The notes under the pieces were generated by a model. That model was given only the letters and a program-made list of their open reading frames with translations, was not told the origin of the DNA and made no database searches. Shown here piece after piece: positions 56,172 through 64,000 of a DNA stretch of 64,000 nt (position 1 is its first letter; each line of letters opens with the position of its first letter). The stretch lies in the NCBI RefSeq assembly GCF_947500995.1, contig NZ_CANMUA010000008.1, forward strand, positions 186,001 through 250,000. The letters are read 5' to 3'. A program made the position numbers and the translations under genes. Source of the DNA: an uncultured Serinicoccus sp. (GTDB lineage: Bacteria; Actinomycetota; Actinomycetes; Actinomycetales; Dermatophilaceae).

Positions 56172-57782
56172 TCAGCCGGCCGGGACGTCGCGGCGTCGCA
56201 GGCCCACGAACCCGGCCGCCAGCAGGACGAGCCCCAGCACCGTGAGGACGGCGAGGGCCGCGGGCTGCGGGCCCTGCCCCACCACGTCCTGGCCGACGGC
56301 CAGGAACGGCGTGAGGTCGAGCAGCCAGGACGGCAGGCCGAGACCCGGGCCGAGGTAGGCCAGGACCGCGGCGACCGCGAAGGCCGCCCAGGCGAGAGCC
56401 TGGACCCGGGGGATCCACCCGAACAGCGCCGCGCCCAGACCGAGGAAGACCAGGACGGCGGGGAGCTGCGCGGCGCCCGCGCCGGTCACCTCGCCGAGCC
56501 AGGCGTCGTCCCCGAGCGAGGCGGCGGCGCCGGCCCCGAGGGCGAGGGCACCGACCCCACCGACCACGAGGGCGCCGAGGGCCACCACGAGCAGGCGCGG
56601 GCCGAGCCACCCGCTCCGCGAGCGGGGCGCCGAGAGCGCGACCTCCAGCCGGCCGCTCCCCTCCTCACGTCGCCAGGACCCGACGGCCACGAGGACGTAG
56701 GCGCTCATCAGCAGGGCCAGCATGACGAGGAAGGTGGACATCATCGGCGCCAGCACGAGGTCCGCGGCGCGCCCCTCCGCCTCGGGGCCGGCTCCGAGGA
56801 ACCCGCCGAGCTCGGGGTTGTCGAGCACGGCGTCGACGATCTCCTGGGCGAGCGACCCGAAGACGGCCATGAGGGCCGCAGCACCCAGGGCCCACCCCGC
56901 GACCACCGTCCGCTGCTGGCGCCAGGCCAGCCCCAGGGACGTCTGCAGGGCCGCCGAGGCGCGGGGAGGCGCCCGACGGGGCCGGAGCAGGCCACCACCG
57001 ACGTCGCGCCGGCCGCGCAGCACGACGGCGAGCGCGACCAGCCCGGCCCAGAGCACCACCGGCAGGGCCAGCGGCCACCACCGGGCGTCCTCGCCGAAGG
57101 CCCGAACCTCGTCCACCCAGCCGTGCGGGCTGACCCACACCAGGGCGCCCTCGCGCAGCGCCCCGACCCCGCGGAGGAGGAAGGACACCAGCGTCAGCGC
57201 GAGGCCGATCCCCCAGACGGCCCGGGCGTGCTCCACCACCTGGGCGGCCGCGGCGGTGACGCCCACGAAGACCAGCCCGAGCCCCGCGACCGCCAGACCG
57301 TAGCGCAGCGCACCCGCGGGGTCGGTACCGAAGGGCACCATCGCCGCACCCACCCCCGCCCCGGTGACGACCATCGCCGTGCTGATGAGGAGCACCGCCG
57401 CCGCGAGCGGGGCGTCGCGCCCGATCCGGGCCGCGAGCAGCAGCTCCAGCCTCCCGGTCTCCTCCTCCCGACGGGTGTGCCGGGTGGTGAGCGCGATCGC
57501 CATGACGGGCACGGCGAAGGACAGGACGAAGCCGAACTCGTTGGCCAGCACCCCGCCCAGGGTGTCGAGCCCGGCCACCCGGCCGTTGATGACGGCGAGG
57601 GCGTCGCCGCCGAGGCTCGCGGCATACCCCGCCAGCTTCTCCGGGGTGTCGTAGAGCGCGCTGATCGACGACCCGGTGAGCACCATGACGGCGACCAGGC
57701 CGACGACCCAGGCGAGCAGCGTCCGCCAGCCGGTCCGCAGCGCGATCCCGGTCATGGTCCCGACACCGGTCGCGGCGCTCAT
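56172..57782 (-). CDS. ABC-2-type exporter permease (large, two halves)
   Basis: 536 residues with about twelve hydrophobic helices in two similar halves, the layout of actinobacterial polyketide-antibiotic/tetronasin-type ABC exporter permeases. [20 protein letters not shown] begins the first half. The recurring motif [20 protein letters not shown] (near 105) is echoed as [20 protein letters not shown] (near 372), a hallmark of this family. ATG 57782 overlaps the ATPase stop (ATGA). With the TetR gene it forms an exporter operon probably induced by its substrate. Confidence 0.88.
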   Translation of the reverse strand: MSAATGVGTMTGIALRTGWRTLLAWVVGLVAVMVLTGSSISALYDTPEKLAGYAASLGGDALAVINGRVAGLDTLGGVLANEFGFVLSFAVPVMAIALTTRHTRREEETGRLELLLAARIGRDAPLAAAVLLISTAMVVTGAGVGAAMVPFGTDPAGALRYGLAVAGLGLVFVGVTAAAAQVVEHARAVWGIGLALTLVSFLLRGVGALREGALVWVSPHGWVDEVRAFGEDARWWPLALPVVLWAGLVALAVVLRGRRDVGGGLLRPRRAPPRASAALQTSLGLAWRQQRTVVAGWALGAAALMAVFGSLAQEIVDAVLDNPELGGFLGAGPEAEGRAADLVLAPMMSTFLVMLALLMSAYVLVAVGSWRREEGSGRLEVALSAPRSRSGWLGPRLLVVALGALVVGGVGALALGAGAAASLGDDAWLGEVTGAGAAQLPAVLVFLGLGAALFGWIPRVQALAWAAFAVAAVLAYLGPGLGLPSWLLDLTPFLAVGQDVVGQGPQPAALAVLTVLGLVLLAAGFVGLRRRDVPAG

Positions 57783-58708
57783 CGCGCGTCCACCCGCTCG
57801 TCGTGGCCGGCGTAGGCCCGCAGGAACAGGTCGTCCAGGCTCGGCGGGGTGACCGTCAGGGTGTGGATCCCGGCGTCATGCAGCGCCCCGACGAGCCGGC
57901 CGACGGCGTCCGGCTCGACGGAGGCGACCACCTCGGTGCGGCCCTGCTCGTCGGCGACCGTCTCGACGTCGCCCACCCCGGGCATGTCGTGCAGCGCCGG
58001 CGCGCGGTCGGTCACGGCCCGCACCGCGGAGCGGGTATGCCGTCGCAGGTCCGTGAGGGTGCCGGTCGTCACCGTCCGGCCGGCCCGGATGATCGAGACG
58101 CGGTCGGCCAGCGCCTCGACCTCGCCCAGGATGTGGCTGGAGAGCAGCACCGTGGTGCCCTGCTCGCGGCGCTCCCTGACGACCTGCTGGAAGACCTCCT
58201 CCATGAGCGGGTCGAGCCCCGAGGTGGGCTCGTCGAGGACGAGCAGCTCGGCGTCGGTGGCGAGGGCCGCGACCAGCGAGACCTTCTGCCGGTTGCCCTT
58301 GGAGTAGTCCCGGGCGCGCCGGGTCGGGTCCAGGTCGAAGCGCTCCACGAGGTCGGCGCGCCGGGACTCGTCGACCCGGCCGTGGGCCCGGGCGAGGATG
58401 TCGATGCACTGGCCACCGCTCAGACCGGGCCAGAGCGTGACGTCGCCGGGGACGTAGGCGACCCGGGAGTGCAGCTCGACGGCGTCCGCCCACGGGTCGC
58501 CGCCGAGGAGCCGCGCGGTGCCGCCGTCGGCGCGCACCAGGCCCAGCAGGACGCGGATGGTGGTGGACTTCCCGGCCCCGTTCGGGCCGAGGAAGCCGTG
58601 CACCTCGCCACGCTCGACGGCCAGGTCGAGGCCGTCCAGGGCCGCGACCGGACCGAAGGTCTTGCGGAGCCCGGAGATCTCGACGAGGCGGTCCGAGGAG
58701 GTGGTCAT
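57779..58708 (-). CDS. ABC exporter ATP-binding protein
   Basis: 309 residues. Walker [19 protein letters not shown] near residue 40, [20 protein letters not shown] as the signature region (YSKGNRQ in place of LSGGQ), Walker [18 protein letters not shown] near 160 and H-loop [13 protein letters not shown] near 193. A C-terminal domain with [20 protein letters not shown] and [17 protein letters not shown] is typical of drug-exporter ATPases (CcmA/DrrA-like). ATG overlaps the tetR stop. Confidence 0.92.
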   Translation of the reverse strand: MTTSSDRLVEISGLRKTFGPVAALDGLDLAVERGEVHGFLGPNGAGKSTTIRVLLGLVRADGGTARLLGGDPWADAVELHSRVAYVPGDVTLWPGLSGGQCIDILARAHGRVDESRRADLVERFDLDPTRRARDYSKGNRQKVSLVAALATDAELLVLDEPTSGLDPLMEEVFQQVVRERREQGTTVLLSSHILGEVEALADRVSIIRAGRTVTTGTLTDLRRHTRSAVRAVTDRAPALHDMPGVGDVETVADEQGRTEVVASVEPDAVGRLVGALHDAGIHTLTVTPPSLDDLFLRAYAGHDERVDAR

Positions 58709-59349
58709 GACGGGCGTCCTTCCGGTGCGGGTGGGTCGGTGAGCATGAGGGAGAAGAAGGAGTAGGCGTCCCGCCCCCACCGGTCGATGCCGCCGGAGCC
58801 GAGGGGGTCGAAGCCGAGCAGCTCGGTGAGCGGGTCGCGCAGCAGCACCCCGCCGAGGTCCATGGCCAGCAGCAGCGCGGCGCGCACCTCCGGGTCGGGG
58901 CCGGGGTCGAGGACGCCGGCGTCCCGCCACTGCGTGAGCAGGTCCACGGTCATCCGGTGCCACCCCCGCAGCACCTCGCGGGCGCGCTCGTCGTCGGCGA
59001 GGAGCATGCGGCGCAGGTAGGGCAGGACCGGTGAGTCGTCTGGGAAGACCTCGGCGAAGGACCCGAACTTCGCCTCGGCCGAGGCGTCGAACGTCTCCAC
59101 GGGCGAGAGTCCGGCCATCGCCCCGGACTCCTCCGGCGTGGGCATGAGCTCCTCGGTGAGACGCAGGATGTGGTCGTCGCACGCCGCCCGGAGCCCCTCC
59201 TTCGATCCGTAGTGGTGCAGCACCAGGGCCGGCGAGACCTCCGCCGTGGCGGCGATCCGGCGCACCGTCACCGCGTCGAAGCCCTCCTCGGCGAAGAGGC
59301 GCAGCGCCGCGTCCCTGATCCGCGCCTTGGGGGTGAGGTCTGAACGCAT
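58705..59349 (-). CDS. TetR-family repressor of the exporter operon
   Basis: 214 residues. [20 protein letters not shown] then [20 protein letters not shown] is the TetR HTH (residues 5-45), with [17 protein letters not shown] following. The C-terminal effector domain (TetR_C-like, with [20 protein letters not shown]) is variable. ATG 59349 is preferred; ATG 59358 lies three codons upstream in frame. Palindromes cover and precede the start codon, so it should be autoregulated. Co-transcribed with both ABC genes through ATGA overlaps. Confidence 0.92.
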   Translation of the reverse strand: MRSDLTPKARIRDAALRLFAEEGFDAVTVRRIAATAEVSPALVLHHYGSKEGLRAACDDHILRLTEELMPTPEESGAMAGLSPVETFDASAEAKFGSFAEVFPDDSPVLPYLRRMLLADDERAREVLRGWHRMTVDLLTQWRDAGVLDPGPDPEVRAALLLAMDLGGVLLRDPLTELLGFDPLGSGGIDRWGRDAYSFFSLMLTDPPAPEGRPS

Positions 59350-59382
59350 GTTCAGCATGCTAAACGACTGTTCAGCATGCTG
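59341..59382. promoter_or_regulatory. complex TetR operator over the start codon
   Basis: TGAACGCATGTTCA (59341-59354) is an inverted repeat spanning the tetR ATG. GTTCAGCATGCTAAAC (59350-59365) is a second near-palindrome, and GTTCAGCATGCTG recurs at 59370-59382, 20 bases on. The repeated TTCA/TGAA half-sites suggest two or more dimers bound over the promoter. Confidence 0.75.
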
Positions 59383-59415
59383 TCCACACACCTACCGCCG
59401 CCGGGCACCCTGGGG

Positions 59416-59421
59416 GATACT
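59416..59421 (+). promoter_or_regulatory. -10 of the leaderless rhomboid gene (GATACT)
   Basis: GATACT, six bases before GTG 59428, no Shine-Dalgarno. Confidence 0.5.
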
Positions 59422-59427
59422 GGCGGG

Positions 59428-60024
59428 GTGAGCAGCTCGAGCCTGGCCACCTGGCGGCGCGACGCCCCCGCGTGGGCCCGTCGCGTCATACCCGTCGTGC
59501 TCCTGGTGGCCCTGATGTGGCTCACCGAGATCGTCGACCTGGTGCTGCCGCTGAGCCTCGACCAGTTCGGCATCCGGCCGCGCGACCTCGGCTCGCTGCC
59601 CGGCATCGTGCTCAGCCCGTTCCTGCACCTGGGCTTCGGCCACCTCATGGCCAACACGGTCGCCCTGCTCGTGCTCGGGTCGCTGCTGGCGCTGACCACC
59701 CGCCACCTGTGGCTCGTCACCGGGGGCGTGGTGCTCGTGAGCGGCCTCGGCGTCTGGCTCCTGGGCGCCCCGGGGACCGTGCACATCGGCGCCAGCGGCG
59801 TCGTCTACGGGTATGCCGCGTTCCTCGCCGTCTACGGCTTCGTCTCCCACCACCTGTGGCGGGCGCTGCTCGGGGTGCTGGTCATCCTGGTCTACGGCTC
59901 GATGATCTGGGGGGTGCTGCCGCTGCAGGAGGGGGTCTCCTGGCTCTCCCACCTCTTCGGCGCCGTCGGCGGCGTCGGGCTGGCCCTCTGGCTCGGCCGT
60001 CGCGACCGGGTCGCGCGCCGCTGA
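59428..60024 (+). CDS. rhomboid-family intramembrane serine protease
   Basis: 198 residues, six predicted helices. HIGASGVVYGYAAFLAVYGF near residue 128 carries the catalytic Ser in G-A-S-G, and SWLSHLFGAVGGVGLALWLG near 172 the catalytic His. FLHLGFGHLMANTVALLVLG near 69 holds the conserved H-x-x-x-N. Rhomboids cut membrane proteins; the substrate is unknown. GTG 59428 gives a short cytosolic N-terminus and has a leaderless-type -10. Confidence 0.9.
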   Translation: MSSSSLATWRRDAPAWARRVIPVVLLVALMWLTEIVDLVLPLSLDQFGIRPRDLGSLPGIVLSPFLHLGFGHLMANTVALLVLGSLLALTTRHLWLVTGGVVLVSGLGVWLLGAPGTVHIGASGVVYGYAAFLAVYGFVSHHLWRALLGVLVILVYGSMIWGVLPLQEGVSWLSHLFGAVGGVGLALWLGRRDRVARR

Positions 60025-60073
60025 CCGGCCGCTCGGCGGAATGCCCCGGGCCGTCGAGGTCGTTGACGTGTCC

Positions 60074-61090
60074 ATGAAACGCATCGGCTTCCTCTCCTTC
60101 GGGCACTGGACCCCGCACCCCCAGTCGGCCACGCAGTCGGCCTCCGACGTCCTCCTGCAGTCGATCGACCTGGCGGTCGCGGCGGAGGAGCTGGGCGCCG
60201 ACGGCGCCTACTACCGCGTGCACCACTTCGCCCGGCAGCTGGCCTCGCCGTTCCCGCTGCTCGCGGCGGTGGGCGCCCGCACGGAGCGCGTCGAGATCGG
60301 GACCGGCGTCATCGACATGCGCTACGAGAACCCGCTCTACATGGCCGAGGACGCCGGTGCGGCCGACCTCATCTCCGGCGGTCGCCTGCAGCTGGGGATC
60401 TCCCGCGGCAGCCCCGAGCAGGTGGTCGAGGGCTACCGGCACTTCGACCACCACCCCGCCGAGGGGGAGAGCGACGCCGACATGGCGCGACGGCATACCG
60501 CGCGCTTCCTCGAGGTGCTCTCGGGCGAGGGCTTCGCCCAGCCCAGCCCGCGCCCGATGTTCCCCAACCCGCCCGGGCTGCTGCGCGTCGAGCCCCACAG
60601 CGAGGGCCTGCGCGAGCGCATCTGGTGGGGCGCCGGGACCCGCGCGACCGCCGAGTGGGCGGGCACCCAGGGGATGAACCTCATGAGCTCGACGCTGCTC
60701 ACCGAGGACGCGGGCGTGCCCTTCCACCAGCTGCAGGCCGAGCAGATCCGCGTCTTCCACGAGGCGTGGCGGGCCGCCGGGCACCCCGGCACCCCGCGGA
60801 CGTCGGTCTCGCGCAGCATCTTCCCGCTGGTGGACGAGCGCGACCACGCCTACTTCGGGCTGGAACGGCGCAGCACCGACCAGGTGGGCGTCATCGACGG
60901 GTCACGGTCGACCTTCGGCAAGACGTATGCCGCGGAGCCGGACGAGCTGACCCGCCAGCTGGCCGACGACGAGGCGATCGCGGCGGCGGACACGCTGCTG
61001 CTGACGGTCCCCAACCAGCTGGGCGTCGACTACTGCGCGCACGTCATCGAGGGCGTGCTGGACGTCGCGACGGAGCTCGGCTGGCGCTGA
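60074..61090 (+). CDS. LLM-class flavin-dependent oxidoreductase
   Basis: 338 residues of the luciferase-like monooxygenase fold. KRIGFLSFGHWTPHPQSATQ at the start, VAAEELGADGAYYRVHHFAR near residue 36, EIGTGVIDMRYENPLYMAED near 75 and ADLISGGRLQLGISRGSPEQ near 97 are the flavin-binding blocks. The family uses FMN or F420; IGTGV with YMAED is compatible with either. ATG 60074 is used because homology starts there. The frame is open 11 codons further up without an RBS. Confidence 0.88.
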   Translation: MKRIGFLSFGHWTPHPQSATQSASDVLLQSIDLAVAAEELGADGAYYRVHHFARQLASPFPLLAAVGARTERVEIGTGVIDMRYENPLYMAEDAGAADLISGGRLQLGISRGSPEQVVEGYRHFDHHPAEGESDADMARRHTARFLEVLSGEGFAQPSPRPMFPNPPGLLRVEPHSEGLRERIWWGAGTRATAEWAGTQGMNLMSSTLLTEDAGVPFHQLQAEQIRVFHEAWRAAGHPGTPRTSVSRSIFPLVDERDHAYFGLERRSTDQVGVIDGSRSTFGKTYAAEPDELTRQLADDEAIAAADTLLLTVPNQLGVDYCAHVIEGVLDVATELGWR

Positions 61091-61140
61091 CCGGCTGGGC
61101 GGGCGCGGTCGAGTCGCGGCCTCCCCAGGGAGTTCCGAGG

Positions 61141-61208
61141 ACTCCTGCGCAGCAGGTGTTCCTCTGTCGTGATGCATCACCGCAGAGGAACACCTGCTGC
61201 ACACGAGT
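61141..61208. repeat. 68-bp palindromic element, copy D
   Basis: Centre GTGATG|CATCAC at 61169-61180. Left arm starts ACTCCTGCGCAGCAGGTG, right arm ends CACCTGCTGCACACGAGT. Compared with copy A, both arms carry AGCAGG for AGAAGG and CCTCTG for CCTGTG, i.e. matched changes that keep pairing. It lies four bases beyond the stop of the - strand MFS gene, between two convergent genes. Confidence 0.9.
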
Positions 61209-61212
61209 GCGG

Positions 61213-62637
61213 TCAGACGTCTCGGTCGCCGACGCGGAAGGCCGCCACCTCGCGGTGCGTCAGCGCGACCCAGGCCCCGACCGCCAGGCACCCCAGGGCC
61301 CCGAGCAGCGCCGACCAGGCGGGCGTGGTGAGCCCCGCGACCAACCCGGCGCGGGCGTTGCCGATGTCCGGACCGGACACGCCGATGACGTGCTCGACCG
61401 AGGACACCCGGCCCAGGTGGCTGTCCGGGGTCGCGAGCTGGACCATCGCGGCCCGGCTGGTCACCGAGACGGTGTCCGCCGCGCCGGCGACCACGAGGGT
61501 GGCCAGCGCCGCCCAGGCCACCCCGCCGAGCGCGGCGAGCCCGAAGCCGAGCAGGGCCAGGCCCCAGACCGCGACCGCCCCCAGCTGGACCACGCCCAGC
61601 CGGGCCCGACGGGTGACCAGCCCGGACGCCAGGCCGGCGCTCACCCCGCCGATGGCGACGCAGGTGAGGAAGAGGCCGAGGGTGCGCGGGTCGCCGCCGA
61701 AGAGCTCCTGGTTGACCATGGGGAAGAGCGCGACCGGGAAGGCCAGCAGCGTCGCGGCGAGGTCGAGCAGGAACGACCCGCGCAGCACGGGGTCGCGCCG
61801 CACCTGGTGCACACCCTCACCGAGCATGACCAGCGCGGTGCCCGTGCGACGGCGCAGCCGGGCGAGCGGTCTGGTCCGCGCCTGCGGGTATGCCGTCAGG
61901 GCCCGCCCGTGGCCGCCCGCGCGTCCGGTGCCGGTCCCCGTGGGCGCCGGCGCCGCGACGGTCGGCCGACGGTCCGGCGGCATCGGCGGCAGCGCTCGCA
62001 CGGTCCACCAGCTGATGCTCAGCGCGGCGGCGTTGACGAGGTAGCAGACCGCCGGGGAGGCGACCCCGAGCAGCAGCCCGCCCACGGCCGGGCCGACCAT
62101 CATCGCGGCCTGGAAGCTGATCATGTGCAGGGCGATCCCGGCGGCGACCTGCTCGCGCGGCATGAGCCGGGTGATGAAGGTGCGCCGTGACGGCGCCCCC
62201 AGGGCGTTGCACGCCGTCTGCACGCTGAGCAGCGCCAGCAGCAGCGGGAGCGGGTAGAAGCCCAGCACCAGCTGGGCACCCAGCGCGAGCGCGGCGACCG
62301 CCTGCCCACCGGTGGCGGCCAGCGCCACCCGCCGACGGTCGAGCACGTCCGCCAGGGGGCCCCCGAGCAGCCCGAGGACGATCATGGGCACCGCCTGGGC
62401 GATGCCGATCGCGGCCACCCAGAACGGGCTGCGCGTCATCTCCCACACCTGGAAGAGCACGGCGACGACGGCCACCTGGTGGCCCAGCCCCGACAGCGCA
62501 CCCCCGAGCCACAACCGGCGGTAGGTCGCGCTGATGCGCAGCGGCGTCAGGTCGAGGAACGCCCCTCGCGCCCCCCGCCCCCTCACCTCGCCCACCGGGC
62601 GTCGACCGTGGTGGTCGGCGACGTCATACCCGGTCAC
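61213..62637 (-). CDS. MFS transporter
   Basis: 474 residues, 11-12 helices, MFS_3/EntS-like exporter type. SATYRRLWLGGALSGLGHQV near residue 33 is the first helix, QAVPMIVLGLLGGPLADVLD then RRRVALAATGGQ near 75 the loop 2-3 motif, and ACNALGAPSRRTFITRLMPR near 130 the family block. A long cytoplasmic loop after helix 6 is Pro/Arg-rich. GTG 62637 overlaps the end of the marR gene by 14 bases, so the two are coupled. Palindromic copy D sits just after the stop. Likely drug or metabolite efflux under MarR control. Confidence 0.88.
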   Translation of the reverse strand: MTGYDVADHHGRRPVGEVRGRGARGAFLDLTPLRISATYRRLWLGGALSGLGHQVAVVAVLFQVWEMTRSPFWVAAIGIAQAVPMIVLGLLGGPLADVLDRRRVALAATGGQAVAALALGAQLVLGFYPLPLLLALLSVQTACNALGAPSRRTFITRLMPREQVAAGIALHMISFQAAMMVGPAVGGLLLGVASPAVCYLVNAAALSISWWTVRALPPMPPDRRPTVAAPAPTGTGTGRAGGHGRALTAYPQARTRPLARLRRRTGTALVMLGEGVHQVRRDPVLRGSFLLDLAATLLAFPVALFPMVNQELFGGDPRTLGLFLTCVAIGGVSAGLASGLVTRRARLGVVQLGAVAVWGLALLGFGLAALGGVAWAALATLVVAGAADTVSVTSRAAMVQLATPDSHLGRVSSVEHVIGVSGPDIGNARAGLVAGLTTPAWSALLGALGCLAVGAWVALTHREVAAFRVGDRDV

Positions 62638-63109
62638 CGCCGAGGTGGTCCTCCAGGCGCTCGGCGAACGACCGGCGCCCCAGGGCCTCGGCGAGGTCCG
62701 CGGCGACCGCACTGAGGGCGTACGGCAGCTCGTCCTCGAGCTCGGCGACCGCGGCCTCGGTGGCGCGCCACTCCGCCTCGGCCAGCGGGACGAGCGCGCG
62801 GCCGCGCTCGGTGAGGGTGACCACGCGGGTGCGGCCGTCCTCGCCGGCCTCGCTGGTCACGAGGTCGGCCTGGCGCATCTGGCCGATCGTCTGCGACAGC
62901 GCGGAGTGGGTCCGGTCGAGCTCGCTCGCGAGCTGGGTGATGGTCATCGGCCCGAGGTGGGCGAGGCGCACCAGCGGCAGCACGAAGCGGCTGCGCACCT
63001 GCCCCTGGCCGCGCTCCCGGTAGGCCTCGTTGATCGCCGCGTCCATGTCGGCGAGCACCGAGAAGAGCTGCCGCAGCCGGCTGCTGCGCGTCGGGTCGGT
63101 CGATGTCAC
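62624..63109 (-). CDS. MarR-family regulator
   Basis: 161 residues. LGPMTITQLASELDRTHSAL then SQTIGQMRQADLVTSEAGED form the winged helix (residues 50-90), with GRTRVVTLTERGRALVPLAE as wing. N- and C-terminal helices make the dimer interface. GTG 63109 lies six bases after TATATT with no RBS, hence leaderless. A direct repeat flanks the -10, where its repression could act. Upstream partner of the MFS gene. Confidence 0.92.
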   Translation of the reverse strand: MTSTDPTRSSRLRQLFSVLADMDAAINEAYRERGQGQVRSRFVLPLVRLAHLGPMTITQLASELDRTHSALSQTIGQMRQADLVTSEAGEDGRTRVVTLTERGRALVPLAEAEWRATEAAVAELEDELPYALSAVAADLAEALGRRSFAERLEDHLGGDRV

Positions 63110-63129
63110 AGCACTAATATAACAGCACT
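63107..63129 (-). promoter_or_regulatory. MarR promoter with flanking direct repeat
   Basis: On the - strand the -10 TATATT (63116-63121) is six bases from GTG 63109. AGTGCTG occurs on both sides of it (overlapping the spacer and start, and again upstream at 63123-63129), a direct repeat with a 14-base period, suggesting an operator over the promoter. Confidence 0.6.
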
Positions 63130-63199
63130 GTCAGGTATGCCTGCCCGTCGCCCGGCTCCGGGCCGATGACTCCGGCCCGCGCGGGCGGTCAGACCGTCC

Positions 63200-63622
63200 A
63201 TGGACACCGACACCACACCCCTCACCGACCTGGGCCGCGTCTTCAACGGCTTCTCGGTCGACGACCTGGACGCCGCCGAGGCGTTCTACCGCGACGTCCT
63301 CGGCGTGGCCGTCGCACGGGAGGCCGAGCCGATGGGCATGCTGCAGCTGCAGCTCGGCGACCGGCAGGTGCTGGTCTACCCCAAGGGCGAGGCGCACCAG
63401 CCGGCGTCCTACACGGTGCTCAACTTCCCCACCGCCGACGTCCGGGGCACGGTGCGGGCGCTCGCCGACCGCGGGGTCGAGTTCCTGCGCTACGACGGCG
63501 TGCCGCAGGACGACCTGGGCGTGGTGACGTCCGGGGACGGCCCGCCCATCGCGTGGTTCGCCGACCCGGCCGGCAACGTGCACTCGGTCATCGAGCTGGG
63601 CCCGGAGCCGGGCGAGGGGTAG
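63200..63622 (+). CDS. VOC-superfamily (glyoxalase-like) protein
   Basis: 140 residues. RVFNGFSVDDLDAAEAFYRD opens the first module, LQLQLGDRQVLVYPKG follows, and YTVLNFPTADVRGTVRALAD opens the second, closing with AWFADPAGNVHSVIEL (D-P-x-G-N and the last Glu). This resembles extradiol dioxygenase/bleomycin-resistance-like VOC proteins of unknown ligand. ATG 63200 lies about 90 bases from the divergent marR promoter. Confidence 0.85.
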   Translation: MDTDTTPLTDLGRVFNGFSVDDLDAAEAFYRDVLGVAVAREAEPMGMLQLQLGDRQVLVYPKGEAHQPASYTVLNFPTADVRGTVRALADRGVEFLRYDGVPQDDLGVVTSGDGPPIAWFADPAGNVHSVIELGPEPGEG

Positions 63623-63680
63623 GTCCGTGCGTGACGCCGCGGGCCGACGCGGCGGATCCCGTCGGTGGTAGACCTGCGGT

Positions 63681-64000
63681 ATGCGCATCCTCCTGCTGGG
63701 CGGCACCGCCTTCCTGTCCCACGCGACCGCGACCGAGGCGCTCCGCCGCGGTCACGACGTCACCTGCCTCGCTCGGGGCTCCGCCCCCGCGCCGGACGGG
63801 GTGCGTTTCGAGCGGGGCGACCGGGACGAGGCGGACGGGCTGGCGCCGGTCCGGGAGCAGCGGTGGGACGCGGTGGTCGACGTGTCGCGCCAGCCCGGGC
63901 AGGTGCGCCGGGCCGTCGCCGAGCTGGACACCCCGCACTGGGTCTTCGTCTCGACGGCCAACGTCTACGCCACGCCCGAGGAGGGGTCGGCAGGGGCGGC
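63681..64000 (+). CDS. NAD-dependent epimerase/dehydratase family protein (partial)
   Basis: First 106 residues of an extended SDR, cut by the window end. RILLLGGTAFLSHATATEAL is the Rossmann motif (G-G-T-x-F-L-S, as in chloroplast-stem-loop-binding/epimerase-like proteins), VTCLARGSAPAP follows, then FERGDRDEADGLAPVREQRW, VVDVSRQPGQVRRAVAEL and WVFVSTANVYATPEE near the cut. Reductase or epimerase activity cannot be specified. TAGACC upstream is a weak leaderless-type -10. Confidence 0.8.
   Translation, partial: MRILLLGGTAFLSHATATEALRRGHDVTCLARGSAPAPDGVRFERGDRDEADGLAPVREQRWDAVVDVSRQPGQVRRAVAELDTPHWVFVSTANVYATPEEGSAGA

Overview
This window is about 64 kb of very GC-rich DNA (roughly 73 percent G+C by eye) from a high-GC actinobacterium. 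GTG starts, four-base ATGA/GTGA gene overlaps and leaderless genes (a -10 hexamer 6-7 bases before the start codon) are all common. Gene content and style suggest the Intrasporangiaceae/Ornithinimicrobiaceae neighbourhood (Serinicoccus or Ornithinimicrobium type), but that placement is an inference. I saw no rRNA, tRNA, transposase, phage gene or CRISPR array. The window looks like ordinary chromosome carrying several short dispersed repeats.

Layout. 0-10.8 kb: a cobalamin scavenging and late-synthesis block on the + strand, cobC, cobalamin riboswitch, btuFCD, cobO, cobQ, cbiZ, cbiB, cobU, cobT, cobS. 10.9-13.8 kb: three leaderless single genes (metallophosphoesterase, aminoglycoside phosphotransferase-like kinase, aldo/keto reductase). 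13.7-23.2 kb: a polyol/pentose catabolic locus. A SorC-type regulator and an RPE-like epimerase are on the - strand; a SIS isomerase, xylulokinase-like kinase, polyol dehydrogenase, RbsABC-type importer and SDR dehydrogenase are on the + strand. Two identical 14-bp palindromes flank the divergent promoter. 23.3-29.6 kb: photolyase, alanine dehydrogenase, a lone Imm5-like protein, GNAT, a possible DUF6578 protein, VOC and DUF418 proteins. 29.7-32.4 kb: a RimK ligase with a C-terminal RCK_C domain, divergent from a retropepsin-like protease and an AstE/aspartoacylase-like hydrolase. 32.4-32.8 kb: noncoding tandem and inverted repeats. 32.8-37.4 kb: an FdhF/YdeP molybdoenzyme, an MFS small subunit and an OFA-family transporter split by a one-base frameshift. 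37.5-41.1 kb: SRPBCC protein, CbiX/SirB chelatase, CysG-type siroheme synthase and APS reductase, preceded by a cysteine-rich leader peptide. 41.3-45.2 kb: GntR-ABC operon, N-terminally truncated EamA permease, SRPBCC and ArsR genes with a perfect 24-bp operator. 45.2-52.3 kb: homocysteine methyltransferase, YcaQ-like, TfoX, DinB, formaldehyde dehydrogenase, M50 protease, sulfotransferase, PspC and DUF2087 genes. 52.6-56.2 kb: an HTH-citrate synthase fusion divergent from a second citrate synthase, then galM. 56.2-64 kb: TetR-ABC exporter operon, rhomboid, LLM oxidoreductase, MarR-MFS operon, VOC protein and a partial epimerase.

How the genes work together. The B12 block imports corrinoids (BtuFCD), adenosylates them (CobO), opens cobinamide amides (CbiZ), amidates (CobQ), attaches the aminopropanol arm (CobC, CbiB) and builds the nucleotide loop (CobU, CobT, CobS), probably under riboswitch control. 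The polyol locus would import a sugar alcohol, oxidise it to a ketose, phosphorylate it and epimerise the product into the pentose phosphate pathway. CysH with CysG and CbiX links sulfate reduction to siroheme supply.

Notable signals: (1) a 68-bp palindromic element with an invariant 12-bp centre, in four copies plus one probable decayed copy, always at a gene 3' end, one of them read through as the N-terminus of CbiB and one ending CbiX; (2) about 50 copies of GTATGCC/GGCATAC, far above composition expectation, found across reading frames and on both strands; (3) the RimK-protease-AstE module; (4) the citrate synthase pair with twin GTTGA..TCAAC operators.
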